Translations under genes and position numbers: made by a program
The notes under the pieces: model-generated
The model's database searches: none
What the model was told of the DNA's origin: nothing
What the model saw: the letters and a program-made list of their open reading frames with translations, nothing else
Assembly: GCF_001307295.1 (NCBI RefSeq)
Contig: NZ_CP012700.1
Location: 189,001-253,000, forward strand
Direction: 5' to 3'
Length of the DNA: 64,000 nt
Origin: Sphingopyxis macrogoltabida
GTDB taxonomy: Bacteria; Pseudomonadota; Alphaproteobacteria; Sphingomonadales; Sphingomonadaceae
Part shown: piece by piece, positions 1-12,056 of the stretch
How the letters are laid out: every line of letters begins with the position of its first letter
Position numbering within the stretch: position 1 is the first letter of the stretch

Positions 1-2
1 AC

Positions 3-317
3 CTGCGCCACGACATCGCGGGGACCGACTGGGCGTGGGGCGCGGGGGGCGAATATGGGCATTACCAGCCCAATTATCGCCGCAACCAGTCCGACAAGGT
101 CTGGGAAGGCCCGGTCTTCGCCAATGTGTTCGTCGAGCACAAGAATGTGATGGGGCTGACCGTCCGCGCGACGATCGCCAATGCGCTGAATGCCCGGTCG
201 AAGCGCGATCGCACGGTCTATACCGGCGTGCGCGGCGACAGCCCGATCGACTTCGTCGAAAAGCGCAACCGGCTTATCGGGCCGATCTTCGCCTTTTCGG
301 TGCGCGGCAAGTTCTAG
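3..317 (+). CDS. TonB-dependent outer-membrane receptor, C-terminal fragment
   Basis: The reading frame is open from the left edge and stops at 317, so only the last 104 residues are present. The fragment alternates hydrophobic and polar residues as in porin-type beta strands. It contains the run VFVEHKNVMGLTVRATIANA and ends in phenylalanine (FAFSVRGKF), the usual C-terminal residue for BAM-assembled barrels. TonB-dependent receptors take up siderophores, vitamin B12 or sugars across the outer membrane; the substrate cannot be told from this piece. Without the plug domain and TonB box the family call rests on the C-terminal strands, so another large barrel protein is possible. Confidence 0.7.
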   Translation: MRHDIAGTDWAWGAGGEYGHYQPNYRRNQSDKVWEGPVFANVFVEHKNVMGLTVRATIANALNARSKRDRTVYTGVRGDSPIDFVEKRNRLIGPIFAFSVRGKF

Positions 318-334
318 GGCGCTATGGCGGTTCG

Positions 335-712
335 ATGACGGGCCGCCGCACCAAAATCTATTTCGACGGCGGTTGTCGCCCCAATCCGGGGACGATGGAG
401 ATCGCCGTCGTCACCGGTGGCGTCGCCGAGGTCGATCGCGACGCCGGGCAGGGCAGTAGCATGGAGGCCGAGTGGCTGGCGCTGCTCGCGGCGCTGCGGC
501 TGGCACGGAGGCAAGGGCTTGTCGACTTCGTGCTGCTCGGCGACGCGGCGGCGGTGGTTGCACAGGCGAACGGGGCGGTGCGGGCACCCGGCGCGATGGC
601 AGCGCATCTGTCCGCCTTCCGCGCGCTGGCCGGCGAAGGCCCGGCGCCGCGTGTGCGGCACATCAAACGGGCCCAGAATCTGGCAGGCATCGCGCTTGCG
701 CGAGGTCGTTAG
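335..712 (+). CDS. RNase H-like small protein (reverse-transcriptase-like/RNase HI fold)
   Basis: This 125-residue protein begins 18 bases after the receptor stop. Its N-terminus has the RNase HI signature DGGCRPNPG (about residues 10-18), with the first catalytic Asp. A Glu follows in SSMEAEWLAL and an Asp in LLGDAAAVV, matching the order of the first three acidic ligands of RNase HI. The final Asp is not obvious and the protein is shorter than RNase HI (about 150), so activity on RNA:DNA hybrids is uncertain. The ATG at 335 is chosen because the family signature starts just after it; upstream in-frame sequence belongs to a shadow of the receptor gene. Confidence 0.7.
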   Translation: MTGRRTKIYFDGGCRPNPGTMEIAVVTGGVAEVDRDAGQGSSMEAEWLALLAALRLARRQGLVDFVLLGDAAAVVAQANGAVRAPGAMAAHLSAFRALAGEGPAPRVRHIKRAQNLAGIALARGR

Positions 713-769
713 CGGCAGGGTCCGCACACCAGTTGTTAAGCGCCGGTCCGCTATCCCCGCAGCGACCAA

Positions 770-1246
770 ATGGAAGCCGGCACGTTGAAGCAGACCCACC
801 CCTTGCCCGTTCATCACAGCTGGCCGCTCTATGAGCGCGACCGCTTTTTCGAGCTTGGCCAGCTGCACGGGGTCGACACCCTGGACCCCGTTCCCGACCT
901 CGTCGATATCGTGGTGCCCGTGCGGCCCGCACGGCTCGGCCGGTGGGAATGCGACCTGATCGACAACAACCGGCTCGACTGGTCGGACGAAGTCTATGAC
1001 ATCTTCGGTATAAGGCGCCGCGCGGCGGTGACGCGCGAGGAGGCGGTCGCGCTTTACGGCGAAGGATCGCGCGCGGCGATGGAAAAGCTCCGCGCCTATG
1101 CGATCCGGTACCGGCGCGGCTTTACCATCGATGTCGAGATCAGGCCGGCACAGGCCGGGCCGCGGTGGATGCGATTGATCGCGGCGCCGGTGTGCATCGA
1201 CGAACGGGTGGTAAAGTTGCAGGGACTGAAATTCGTCCTCCGCTAG
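770..1246 (+). CDS. PAS-domain protein
   Basis: The 158-residue soluble protein has a PAS_3-like core from about residue 55 to the end. It includes GRWECDLIDNNRLDWSDEV followed by YDIFGI, an arrangement typical of PAS folds (W-x-W/D...F-G). No kinase, GGDEF or HTH output domain follows, and the protein stops straight after the PAS core, so it is a stand-alone sensor or adaptor. The ligand and partner are unknown. There is no signal peptide or membrane segment. It stands alone between the RNase H-like gene and mreB. Confidence 0.65.
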   Translation: MEAGTLKQTHPLPVHHSWPLYERDRFFELGQLHGVDTLDPVPDLVDIVVPVRPARLGRWECDLIDNNRLDWSDEVYDIFGIRRRAAVTREEAVALYGEGSRAAMEKLRAYAIRYRRGFTIDVEIRPAQAGPRWMRLIAAPVCIDERVVKLQGLKFVLR

Positions 1247-1271
1247 ATCGCGGCAAAGCGTGCCGGAGTAG

Positions 1272-2477
<1,206 letters not shown>

Positions 2478-2505
2478 TCTGGCTGGCCACGGGGTCGAGG
2501 TGAGC

Positions 2506-2651
2506 TTTTGGGGTGGATTCCTGACCGTCCTCTATTTCCGCTCGTGTCGAGCGAAGTCGAGACACCCGTCGGCCTTGCGCCCAGCCTGAGGGGCATCTCG
2601 ACTTCGCTCGATGCGAACGGGTAAGGTTGGCCCAAACGGCAAAAACCGGCC
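2506..2651. repeat. Palindromic repeat family A, copy 1
   Basis: This 146-bp block is almost the exact reverse complement of 35073-35218. Its core (2539-2621) is an imperfect inverted repeat whose arms carry TCGAGCGAAGTCGAGA and TCTCGACTTCGCTCGA. It lies between the converging mreB and M28 peptidase genes, so a transcribed hairpin could help end both transcripts. No transposase is present. Confidence 0.85.
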
Positions 2652-2675
2652 ATTTCCCGCCGTTGCTCGCTGTCG

Positions 2676-4340
<1,665 letters not shown>

Positions 4341-4414
4341 CAAGGGACTGGCTCCGGCTGGGGGAGCCGCGAGCCTAGCATGACGACGATTGGCGGCGCC
4401 ACCGCCAAGTCTGA

Positions 4415-5299
4415 TCAGGGCGGCGTCGAGGCGCCCTCCTTTGCCAGCCGTTCGGCGAGGGCGCGGCGCGAGCGGTCGGCATAGGCGCGGCAGGCGCCCG
4501 GCCGGGCGTTGAACCGCGCGCCCTCGCCGCCGGCGTTGCTGGGGTGCGCGGCGATGAGGATGTCGCAGGCGAGGGCGTCCATCGTCCGGTAGCTTTGTGC
4601 GAAGCCGGCGACGATCGGCGCGCTGGCCGGCGCCGTATAGCGATAGCCGTCGGCCGACACGGGGTTGAGGCTGGAAGCGAAGACGATTGTCCGGCAGCGT
4701 TTCGCTTCGCAGGCTGACCAACTCCAGCTCATGCTGCCCATCGTGTGGCCGGGGGTGGCATGCGCGGTGACGACGGTCTTGCCGAGACGCAGGGTTTCGC
4801 CGTCGGACATCGTCCGCACCCGCGCGACGGGTGGAAAGCGCATGTCATAGGCACGCTGGGGATCGTCGGCAGCGGGACCGCCCGACCGCAGCGCTTCGGC
4901 GCCGCGCACGCTCGCGACGACGGTCGCCCCGGTATCGCGAGCGAGTGCGGCGATGCCGCCAGCATGATCGGCATGAGGTTCGGTGCTCAGAATATATTTG
5001 ATGTCTTCGGGCCGGAAGCCGAGCGTGCGGACATTGGCGAGGATCGCGGAGGCCGACTGGGGGAGGGCGCCGTCGACGAGGATCAGGCCGTCGCCGGTGT
5101 CGATCAGCGCAACGCTGAGTCCGCCGAAGCCGACAAGATAGCTGTTGCCGAACAGCTTTTCGGGCGGCCGCGGTTCGATCCATTCGGCGCTGTTGGACGT
5201 TATGATCGGCCGGGTCAGCGGATCGTTTTCGGGCTCGAAACTGCCGCCTGCCGCCGCGACGAGCCAAGTCAAAATACCGATGGTTGCGATCATCTTCAC
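4415..5299 (-). CDS. Subclass B3-like metallo-beta-lactamase with Glu in the first zinc position
   Basis: The 294-residue exported protein has an N-terminal hydrophobic segment (residues 3-19). The metallo-hydrolase motif reads STEPHADHAGG, giving E107, H109, D111 and H112. Other ligands are H185 in TPGHTMGSMSW and H252 in AAHPSNAGG; GHTMGSMSW and the LNPVSADGYRY loop are B3-like. In standard B3 enzymes the first ligand (position 116) is His, whereas here it is Glu, as in the B3-E variants I recall from Sphingobium (SIE-1). The enzyme probably hydrolyses beta-lactams in the periplasm. It is divergent from an AmpR-like regulator 89 bp away, which suggests inducible expression. Substrate range cannot be read from sequence. 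Confidence 0.87.
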   Translation of the reverse strand: MKMIATIGILTWLVAAAGGSFEPENDPLTRPIITSNSAEWIEPRPPEKLFGNSYLVGFGGLSVALIDTGDGLILVDGALPQSASAILANVRTLGFRPEDIKYILSTEPHADHAGGIAALARDTGATVVASVRGAEALRSGGPAADDPQRAYDMRFPPVARVRTMSDGETLRLGKTVVTAHATPGHTMGSMSWSWSACEAKRCRTIVFASSLNPVSADGYRYTAPASAPIVAGFAQSYRTMDALACDILIAAHPSNAGGEGARFNARPGACRAYADRSRRALAERLAKEGASTPP

Positions 5300-5388
5300 T
5301 CTCCCTTCGCCATCGGGATGCCCGAGGGGCGGCGGTCGGACAAAGCATCAATTCTCGACAAAGCCATGAATTCATCTCATGATAGATC
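5300..5388. promoter_or_regulatory. Divergent lactamase/ampR control region with dyads
   Basis: This 89-bp spacer separates the lactamase gene and the LysR gene. It holds AATTC (5350-5354), 13 bp, then GAATT (5368-5372), a dyad size close to LysR-type sites. It also holds the palindrome CATGAT-AG-ATCATG (5378-5391), which overlaps the regulator start codon. Placement fits AmpR control of both genes, but no match to the enterobacterial AmpR site is claimed. Confidence 0.4.
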
Positions 5389-6273
5389 ATGGACCGCGCC
5401 CAGCTACCGCTCAACGCGCTGCGCGCCTTCGAGGCGGCAGCGCGGCACTTGAACTTTACGCGCGCCGCGATCGAATTGTGCGTGACGCAGGGGGCGGTGA
5501 GCCATCAGGTCGCGCAACTCGAACAGCGGCTCGGCACGCGGCTGTTCCACCGTCTACCGCGCGGGCTGGCACTGACCGACGACGGGCAGGCGCTGGTGCC
5601 GGTGCTTGGCGAGGCGTTCGACCGCGTCGCGGCGACGCTGGAGCAATATGCCGGCGGACGGTTTCGCGAGGCGCTGAAGGTCGGGGTGGTCGGCACCTTT
5701 GCGATCGGCTGGCTGCTGCCGCGCATGGACGCCTTTGCGCGCGCGCACCCGCACATCGACCTCAAGCTGTCGACGAACAACAACCGCGTCGACCTGGCGG
5801 GCGAGGCGCTCGACTATGCGATCCGCTTCGGCGACGGCGCCTGGCACGCGACCTGGGCCGAGCCTTTGGTCGAGGCAGCGATGGCGCCCGTTTGCGCGCC
5901 TGCGATGGCGGCGCGGCTGAAGGCGCCGGCCGACCTGGCGCGCGCGCCGCTGCTGCGATCGTACCGCGCCGACGAGTGGGCACGCTGGTTCGCGGCCGCC
6001 GGCGTCGAGGCACCGCCGCCGCGCGGCGCGGTGTTCGACAGTTCGGCGCTGATGGCGGCGGCGGCGGCGGCCGGGATCGGCGCCGCGCTGGTCCCCGTTT
6101 CGATGTTTGCGCGCGAACTGGCCAATGAAACGCTGGTCCAGCCGTTCGCGGTCACCGTCGATGTCGGCCGTTACTGGCTGACGCGGCTGCTGTCGCGCCC
6201 CGAGAGTGAGGCGATGCGGAGTTTTCGCGGCTGGCTGGCGGCGGAGCTCGCGCGCGACCCTAGGCGGTCATGA
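5389..6273 (+). CDS. ampR: LysR-family regulator of the AmpR/GcvA type
   Basis: The 294-residue protein has an N-terminal winged HTH (LPLNALRAFEAAARHLNFTR, then CVTQGAVSHQVAQLEQRLG). The effector domain includes VGVVGTFAIGWLLPR and ALDYAIRFGDGAWHATWAE, which closely resemble AmpR, the sensor of muropeptides that controls beta-lactamase genes. It is divergent from the metallo-beta-lactamase gene, the classic ampR-bla arrangement, so control of that gene is a strong inference. Its 3' end overlaps the diguanylate cyclase gene on the other strand by 14 bp. GcvA-like regulation of another target cannot be excluded from sequence alone. Confidence 0.85.
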   Translation: MDRAQLPLNALRAFEAAARHLNFTRAAIELCVTQGAVSHQVAQLEQRLGTRLFHRLPRGLALTDDGQALVPVLGEAFDRVAATLEQYAGGRFREALKVGVVGTFAIGWLLPRMDAFARAHPHIDLKLSTNNNRVDLAGEALDYAIRFGDGAWHATWAEPLVEAAMAPVCAPAMAARLKAPADLARAPLLRSYRADEWARWFAAAGVEAPPPRGAVFDSSALMAAAAAAGIGAALVPVSMFARELANETLVQPFAVTVDVGRYWLTRLLSRPESEAMRSFRGWLAAELARDPRRS

Positions 6274-7105
6274 TGAGGTCCCGGCCGCCTTCCTTGGCCG
6301 CGTAGAGCGCTTGGTCGGCGCGGCGCGTTGCTTCTGCAAGGTTGGCATAACCGCGGACCTGCGCGAGGCCGCACGAAAAGGTGACCCTTCGTCCTCCGAT
6401 AGTGAAGGCAGCATTGCCGCGCATCTCCGACTGCAACCGGCCCAATATCTCGCGCGCCTGCCGCGGCGAGGTGCCGGGAAAGAGGGCAATGAACTCTTCG
6501 CCGCCCCAGCGCGCCGCGATGTCGGAGCGGCGGAGCGAGGCGGAGAGATAATCGGCGAAGTCGGTCAGGAACTGGTCGCCGCGATCATGGCCATGATCGT
6601 CGTTCACCGCCTTGAAGTGATCGAGGTCGAGCATCGCGATCATCGAATAGCTGTCGTCGGCGAGGATCGGTGCGACCGTGTCGAGGAAACCGCGCCGGTT
6701 GCGCAGGCCGGTCAGCACGTCGCGTTCGGCCGCATCCTTGAGCTGCTCGATCCGCCGCGCCGTCTCGTTCGCCGCCTGCGCGACGCCGTGCAGCAATTGC
6801 CCGACGAGATCCTCGCCGCCGACGGGAACCGGGCCGACGCGGCCGCCGCGCTGCACCGTCTGGAGCATCACGGTTGCGCGGCGGATCGGCATCAGCAGCT
6901 CCGACACCGCAAAAATCGCGCCCATCGTGCCGAGCAAGGTCGCAGCGAGGAGGACGCCGAACAGCGACCCGTCCCATTCGCTGCGCCAGCTCAGCACGAC
7001 GATGCACCCGACGAGCGGCAAATGGACCGCGACGAAGCAGATCGCGAGGATGCGGCGTTCATAATGGCGGGGAAAGAGGAACCGCGTGGCTTCGTAGAAT
7101 CGCAT
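6260..7105 (-). CDS. Membrane diguanylate cyclase
   Basis: The 281-residue protein has two transmembrane segments (about 19-41 and 47-69), a helical linker, and a GGDEF domain from about residue 125. The active-site motif is GGEEF (201-205). An inhibitory I-site RRSD lies five residues upstream (192-195), so product feedback is likely. It makes cyclic di-GMP from two GTP at the inner membrane. An upstream in-frame ATG at 7276 exists, but the start at 7105 gives the membrane anchor directly. It converges on ampR with a 14-bp overlap. Confidence 0.9.
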   Translation of the reverse strand: MRFYEATRFLFPRHYERRILAICFVAVHLPLVGCIVVLSWRSEWDGSLFGVLLAATLLGTMGAIFAVSELLMPIRRATVMLQTVQRGGRVGPVPVGGEDLVGQLLHGVAQAANETARRIEQLKDAAERDVLTGLRNRRGFLDTVAPILADDSYSMIAMLDLDHFKAVNDDHGHDRGDQFLTDFADYLSASLRRSDIAARWGGEEFIALFPGTSPRQAREILGRLQSEMRGNAAFTIGGRRVTFSCGLAQVRGYANLAEATRRADQALYAAKEGGRDLIMTA

Positions 7106-7337
7106 AATGTCTCCATGCACCGGCCCCCCTCGCGAGGCGACGCCAGCCGAACAACGTTTCCCGAAGGTTAAGGGGCTAAGCATCTGCGGCGAGCCGTGAC
7201 GCCACTGCCGACAAGCCGTTGAGAACAGGCCATTGATTCCGAAATAACTGTCATGGATGGGGTGCGGGCTGGACAAGTGGGGAAGGGAAGCTAAGCCCTG
7301 CCGGACGGGCGACGACGCCGGGCAAGGGAGTCATTCC

Positions 7338-8429
7338 ATGGATTTTTCGCGGTCGCAGGCATCGAGCAAGATCGGCGACGACTGGGTCTATCCGCAACCG
7401 CCGTGCCTGAACTTCGGCTGGCTCGAGGTCGATATCGATCCCGCGCATCGCATCTATTGGGAGGAATATGGCAATCCGGCGGGCGAGCCGGTGATGTTCC
7501 TCCACGGCGGTCCCGGCGGAGCGTGTGCGCCCGCGATGGCGCGCTTCTTCGATCCGAAACGCTATCGCGTCATCCTGTTCGACCAGCGCGGGTGCGGCAA
7601 GAGCGAGCCGAATGTCGCGTCGGCGGGGCCGGCGATCGCGCTGGCGAAGAACACCACCGCCGACCTGATCGGCGACATCGAGAAGCTGCGCGACCATTTG
7701 GAAATCAGCGGGCGCATGCACGTTTTCGGGGGGAGTTGGGGGAGTACGCTGGCGATGGCCTATGGCATCGCGCATCCCGAACATTGCGCGAGCCTGGTGC
7801 TGCGCGGTATTTTCCTGGGGGCGGCGGAGGATCTGGCGTATCTTTATCAAGGCAATGCCGCGACGTGGGAGCGCGATCCGTTCGCGATGACCGCGCCCGG
7901 CGCCTATATCAAATATCCCGATGAGTGGCGCGCGCTGCTTGAAATCCTGACGCCCGGCGAGCGGCGCGACGTGATGGCATCGTACAAGGCGATTTTCGAC
8001 ATGGTGCCTGCGACCGCGGCCGAGAAGGAAAAGCAGCTCGCGGCGGCGCTGGCCTGGTCGCTGTGGGAAGGCCAGATTTCGAACATGATTCCCGAGGAAA
8101 CCGACACCGGAAAATTCGGCGAGGCCGATTTCGCGCTGTGTTTTGCGCAGATTGAGGCGCATTATTTCGCGAACCAGCTGTTCCTGCCGGCGGGGCATTT
8201 CTTCGACCATATCGCCACCCTCGCGTCGATCCCGGTGCATATCGTCCACGGCCGCTTCGACGAGGTCTGCCCGCTGACGCAGGCATCGCGGCTGGCGGCG
8301 GCGCTGCGCGAAGCCGGCACCGAGCCGGCGTCCTTCGTGATGACGAACGCCGGGCACAGCGCGATGGAGCGCGAAAATGCGCTGGCGTTGACCGCGGTGA
8401 TGGACGCGCTGCCGGCGTTGGCGGCTTGA
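7338..8429 (+). CDS. pip: Proline iminopeptidase (alpha/beta hydrolase, S33)
   Basis: This 363-residue cytoplasmic enzyme removes N-terminal proline from peptides. The oxyanion motif HGGPGG is at residues 56-61, the nucleophile S133 is in GGSWGS, the acid is in HGRFDEVCP and the His in NAGHSAME. FDQRGCGKSEPN is a hallmark of the S33 proline iminopeptidases. The start at 7338 follows a GGGAG-like ribosome site. An aminotransferase gene follows 23 bp downstream on the same strand, so the two may be co-transcribed. Confidence 0.9.
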   Translation: MDFSRSQASSKIGDDWVYPQPPCLNFGWLEVDIDPAHRIYWEEYGNPAGEPVMFLHGGPGGACAPAMARFFDPKRYRVILFDQRGCGKSEPNVASAGPAIALAKNTTADLIGDIEKLRDHLEISGRMHVFGGSWGSTLAMAYGIAHPEHCASLVLRGIFLGAAEDLAYLYQGNAATWERDPFAMTAPGAYIKYPDEWRALLEILTPGERRDVMASYKAIFDMVPATAAEKEKQLAAALAWSLWEGQISNMIPEETDTGKFGEADFALCFAQIEAHYFANQLFLPAGHFFDHIATLASIPVHIVHGRFDEVCPLTQASRLAAALREAGTEPASFVMTNAGHSAMERENALALTAVMDALPALAA

Positions 8430-8452
8430 GCCGAACGTAAGGGGAAGACAAG

Positions 8453-9640
8453 GTGGTTGCAGCGATCGAACCGTTTCACGCGATAGCGATCAGCCGGATG
8501 GCGCACGAGCTCGCCGCCGAGGGTCGCTCGATCATCCATATGGAGTTCGGCCAGCCCTCGACCGGCGCCCCGGCAGCGGCGATCGCGCGCGCGCATGCGG
8601 TGCTCGATTCGGATGCGATGGGATATTGGGAGAGCATCCCGCTGAAGGACCGCATCGCGCGCCACTATGCCGAAACATATGGCGTCAGCGTCGCGCGCGA
8701 ACAGATCATCCTGACCTGCGGCGCCTCGCCGGCGCTGGTGCTGGCGCTGACCGCGCTGTTCGAGCCCGGCGACCGCCTTGCCTTCGCGCGGCCCGGCTAT
8801 GTCGCGTATCGCAACACCGCGAAGGCGCTGTATCTCGACGCGCAGGAAATCGAGTGCGGCCCGGACGAACGCTTCCAGCTCAGCGCGGCGGCGATCGCGG
8901 CGCTCGACCCCGCGCCCGCCGGGATCATCGTCGCCAGCCCCGCCAACCCCACCGGCACGATCATCGCCCGCGACGAGCTGGCGGCCATCGTCGACGTCTG
9001 CCGACAGCGCGGCATCCGCATCGTTTCCGACGAGATATATCATGGGCTGAGCTACGCCGAGCCGGCCGCTTCGGTGCTCGAATGGGACAGCGAGGCGGTC
9101 GTCATCAACAGCTTCTCCAAATATTTCAGCATGGCGGGCTGGCGCCTCGGCTGGATCGTCGCGCCGGTGGACCTCATCGACACGGTGCGCGCCCGGATGG
9201 GCAGCCTGTTCCTGACCCCGCCCTCGCTGGCCCAGCACGCCGGACTCGCGGCATTCGATTGCGCCGGCGAACTGGAAGGGCATGTCGAGACCTATGCGCG
9301 GAACCGCGCGATCATGCTGCGCGCCCTGCCCGCAATGGGCCTGCGCGAGATCGCGCCGCCCGATGGCGCTTTCTATATCTATGCGAATGTCGCGCATCTG
9401 ACCGACGACAGCATGGCGTTTTGCAAGCAATTGCTGGCCGATACCGGCGTCGCCGCGGCGCCGGGGATCGATTTCGACCCGGTCGACGGCGCCAGATTCA
9501 TCCGCTTCAGCTTTGCGGTGTCGACCCCGCTGGTCGAGGAAGCGATCGCGCGGATGGCGCCATGGTTCGCAGCGCGGACGAACGCCGCCGCGGGCCCGTC
9601 GCTGGCCTTGGCGGAGACGGCGAGCCTGCGACCGGCGTGA
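8453..9640 (+). CDS. PLP-dependent aminotransferase, class I/II (AspC-like)
   Basis: The 395-residue fold-type I aminotransferase starts with GTG preceded by GGGAAG. Cofactor motifs are visible: ASPANPTGT, SDEIYHGLSY and the Schiff-base lysine K223 in NSFSKYFSMAGWRLGW. A C-terminal Arg in ARFIRFSF likely binds the substrate carboxylate. It transfers amino groups between amino acids and 2-oxo acids; the specific substrate (aspartate, aromatic or valine) is not resolved. It follows pip closely and stops 12 bp from the converging S9 peptidase gene. Confidence 0.87.
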   Translation: MVAAIEPFHAIAISRMAHELAAEGRSIIHMEFGQPSTGAPAAAIARAHAVLDSDAMGYWESIPLKDRIARHYAETYGVSVAREQIILTCGASPALVLALTALFEPGDRLAFARPGYVAYRNTAKALYLDAQEIECGPDERFQLSAAAIAALDPAPAGIIVASPANPTGTIIARDELAAIVDVCRQRGIRIVSDEIYHGLSYAEPAASVLEWDSEAVVINSFSKYFSMAGWRLGWIVAPVDLIDTVRARMGSLFLTPPSLAQHAGLAAFDCAGELEGHVETYARNRAIMLRALPAMGLREIAPPDGAFYIYANVAHLTDDSMAFCKQLLADTGVAAAPGIDFDPVDGARFIRFSFAVSTPLVEEAIARMAPWFAARTNAAAGPSLALAETASLRPA

Positions 9641-9652
9641 AGCGCGGCAGCG

Positions 9653-11794
9653 TCATGGCTGTGGCGGCGGCGTCCAGCCTTTCCGGTATTTTTCGAACCA
9701 CGCGAGGATCGCGGAAGCCTTTGCTGCCGCTTGCGAGGGGCGCGCGGCAATACTGCCGTGGCTGGCGCCGGGCACCTTGATCAGCGCGGTCGGTACCCCC
9801 CGGAGGCGGAGCGCGGTGTAATATTGTTCGGATTCGCTGACCGGGGTACGATAATCCTCTGCCCCAACGATCACCAATGTCGGCGTTTTGACATTGCCGA
9901 CGAGCGAAAGCGGCGAGCGGGCCCAGAAGAGGTCCGGTTTCTCCCACGGTTCGGCGCCGAGCCAATAGGGACCGAAGAAGCCCGGGCCATCGGCGGTCAG
10001 CGCCTGCGTCGTCCAGTTGATGACCGGCTTTTGCGTGACCGCCGCCTTGAACCGGTCGGTCTTGCCGACGATCCAGCTGGTCAGGACCCCGCCGCCCGAG
10101 CCGCCGGTGACGAACAGTGCGTCAGGATCGGCGATACCGAGCGCTATCGCACGATCGACGATGCTGATCAGGTCGAAATAATCATTCCCCGGATAGGCTT
10201 TGTCGATTTCCTTCGCGAAGGCCGCGCCATAGCTGGTCGAACCGCGCGGGTTGGGCGAGAGGACAGCGTAGCCGGCGGCGGCGTACAACTGGTTATCGGT
10301 CGAGAAATGAGGGCCGTAGGCGGTAAAGGGGCCGCCGTGAATTTCGAGAATCAGCGGCACCCGCTGACCCTCGCGATACCCGGGTGGCAGCGTCAGCCAG
10401 CCCTCGATCGTCTTGCCGTCGTGGCTGGAAGCGGTGGTGATCTTGCGCACTTCGCCAAGCGATTTCACCTCGCGCAAGCTGCGATTGAGGTCGGTCAGGA
10501 TGCGCGCCGATCCGCCCCTGCTGATCTGAACCTCGGCAGGGCGTACCGCGGTGCCGCCGGTGAAGGCGATCGCACCGCCCTCCGACACGGTGAAGCTGCC
10601 GCCGGTATAGGGCCGGTCCATGCCCCCGCCAGAGAGGCCAGAGGCGACGGTGCGGACCGCCCCGTCAAGGCCGATGCGCGCGACGTAGGTTTCGCCATGA
10701 TCGTCATATTGCGCATAGAGCGATTTGCCGTCGGCGGCCCAGCGAATGGCGTCGACGCTGTAATCCCAGTTAGCGGTCAGGCTGCGCTGGCCGGAGCCGT
10801 CGCGGTTCATTACATAAAGCTGGTTATTCTCATAGGCGCTCATCCGGTCGTCGAAACCGAGATAGGCGATTTTGCTGCCGTCGGGCGAGACGAGCGGATT
10901 GGCGTCGGGTCCATTGCGATCGGTCAGCGTGGCGACCGCGCCGCTTGCGATGTCGAGCGCATGAATTTCGCTTTCGACGGGGTCGCGTTCCCATTCGGGC
11001 TTGCGGTTCGCCGCGAAAAAGATCGTCCGGCCGTCGCGCGACCAGCTTAAAGGTCCGGTGTCGTGGTAGGGGCCGAACGTCAGCTGCCGCGGCGCGCCGC
11101 CGGTTGCAGGAACCGTGAAGATTTTTTCGAATCCGGGTTTGAGATAGCCTTCGCCGTCGGCGCGATAGGCAAGCAGGTCGTGCACTTCGAGCGACTCTGC
11201 CCATTTCGCGCCTTCGGGCTTGTTCTTTGGCGCGTTGCCGAAGCTGGTCCCCTCATCCTTGACGAGCATCGTATAGGCGATGCTGCGGCCGTCGGGCGAC
11301 CAGGCGAGCGAAGAGGGCGACGTCGGAAGGCCGGTGAGGCGCACGGCGGCGCCGCCGTTTAGCCAGTGCACCCAAAGCTGGGCACTGCCGCCGACGGTCG
11401 AAACATAGGCGAGACGCTTCCCGTCCGGCGACCAGCGGGGCGAGGAGGTGCTGTCGTCGCTCGTGCCAAGCGGGGTTTGCTCCCCGGTTGCGGTATCGAT
11501 CAGCCAGATAGAGCTGACGGCACGATCGGTCATGATGTCGTTCTGGCGGCGGACATAGGCAATGTGCTGGCCGTCGGGACTGATTTGCGGATCGGACGCA
11601 ATCGCGAGGTCGAAGAGGTCGGCGCCGGTCAGACGTCGTTCGGGGGCGGTGCGGGCGCTGCCCATCGCCGCGGCCGAAGTGGGAGCAGCTTCGGGCGCCG
11701 CCGCCGCGGGTTCCCGAACAGAAACTTCCTGCGCGAGGACGGGCTGGGCGGCGAGGGCCAGAAGGCTCGCGCCGAGGAAGGCGAGTTTACGCAT
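9653..11794 (-). CDS. S9-family prolyl oligopeptidase-like peptidase, secreted
   Basis: The 713-residue protein has a signal peptide (MRKLAFLGASLLALAAQPVLA). A beta-propeller with PD40/WD40-like repeats follows (for example ISPDGQHIAYV, WSPDGKRLAYV, WSPDGRSIAY and VSPDGSKIAYL), then a catalytic alpha/beta-hydrolase domain. The nucleophile is the Ser of GGSGGG near residue 565, the Asp lies in VGAEDYRTPV and the His in GASHGS. It probably cleaves short peptides in the periplasm, like dipeptidyl peptidases of Sphingomonadales. It is transcribed away from the GTA cluster. Confidence 0.9.
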   Translation of the reverse strand: MRKLAFLGASLLALAAQPVLAQEVSVREPAAAAPEAAPTSAAAMGSARTAPERRLTGADLFDLAIASDPQISPDGQHIAYVRRQNDIMTDRAVSSIWLIDTATGEQTPLGTSDDSTSSPRWSPDGKRLAYVSTVGGSAQLWVHWLNGGAAVRLTGLPTSPSSLAWSPDGRSIAYTMLVKDEGTSFGNAPKNKPEGAKWAESLEVHDLLAYRADGEGYLKPGFEKIFTVPATGGAPRQLTFGPYHDTGPLSWSRDGRTIFFAANRKPEWERDPVESEIHALDIASGAVATLTDRNGPDANPLVSPDGSKIAYLGFDDRMSAYENNQLYVMNRDGSGQRSLTANWDYSVDAIRWAADGKSLYAQYDDHGETYVARIGLDGAVRTVASGLSGGGMDRPYTGGSFTVSEGGAIAFTGGTAVRPAEVQISRGGSARILTDLNRSLREVKSLGEVRKITTASSHDGKTIEGWLTLPPGYREGQRVPLILEIHGGPFTAYGPHFSTDNQLYAAAGYAVLSPNPRGSTSYGAAFAKEIDKAYPGNDYFDLISIVDRAIALGIADPDALFVTGGSGGGVLTSWIVGKTDRFKAAVTQKPVINWTTQALTADGPGFFGPYWLGAEPWEKPDLFWARSPLSLVGNVKTPTLVIVGAEDYRTPVSESEQYYTALRLRGVPTALIKVPGASHGSIAARPSQAAAKASAILAWFEKYRKGWTPPPQP

Positions 11795-12042
11795 GCGGTG
11801 AATGCCCCTTTTTCCGGTCGGTGGTTTTAGGTGTAACTATCCCGTGGTGGGCGTCAACCACGTGGGGCGGCGGACGGATTTTGCGACCGAAGCGATCTTC
11901 TTGCGATGGAGAAAGCGCCCGATGCCTTGCGGGCCCGGCTAGAGGATGCGCCGGGACGAACGGCGCTTCCCGGGCTCTAATGCTGTGCATGCTCCCGCCA
12001 TTGGCTTGCTGGGGGGCCGGCATTTGGTTCCGCCACATGGCG

Positions 12043-12056
12043 GACGGATATCCGTC
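12043..12056. promoter_or_regulatory. Perfect 14-bp palindrome upstream of the GTA genes
   Basis: GACGGATATCCGTC is a loopless perfect dyad followed by TTTT. The lack of a loop argues for a protein-binding site rather than a terminator. It sits about 165 bp before the preferred small-terminase start. Confidence 0.4.
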
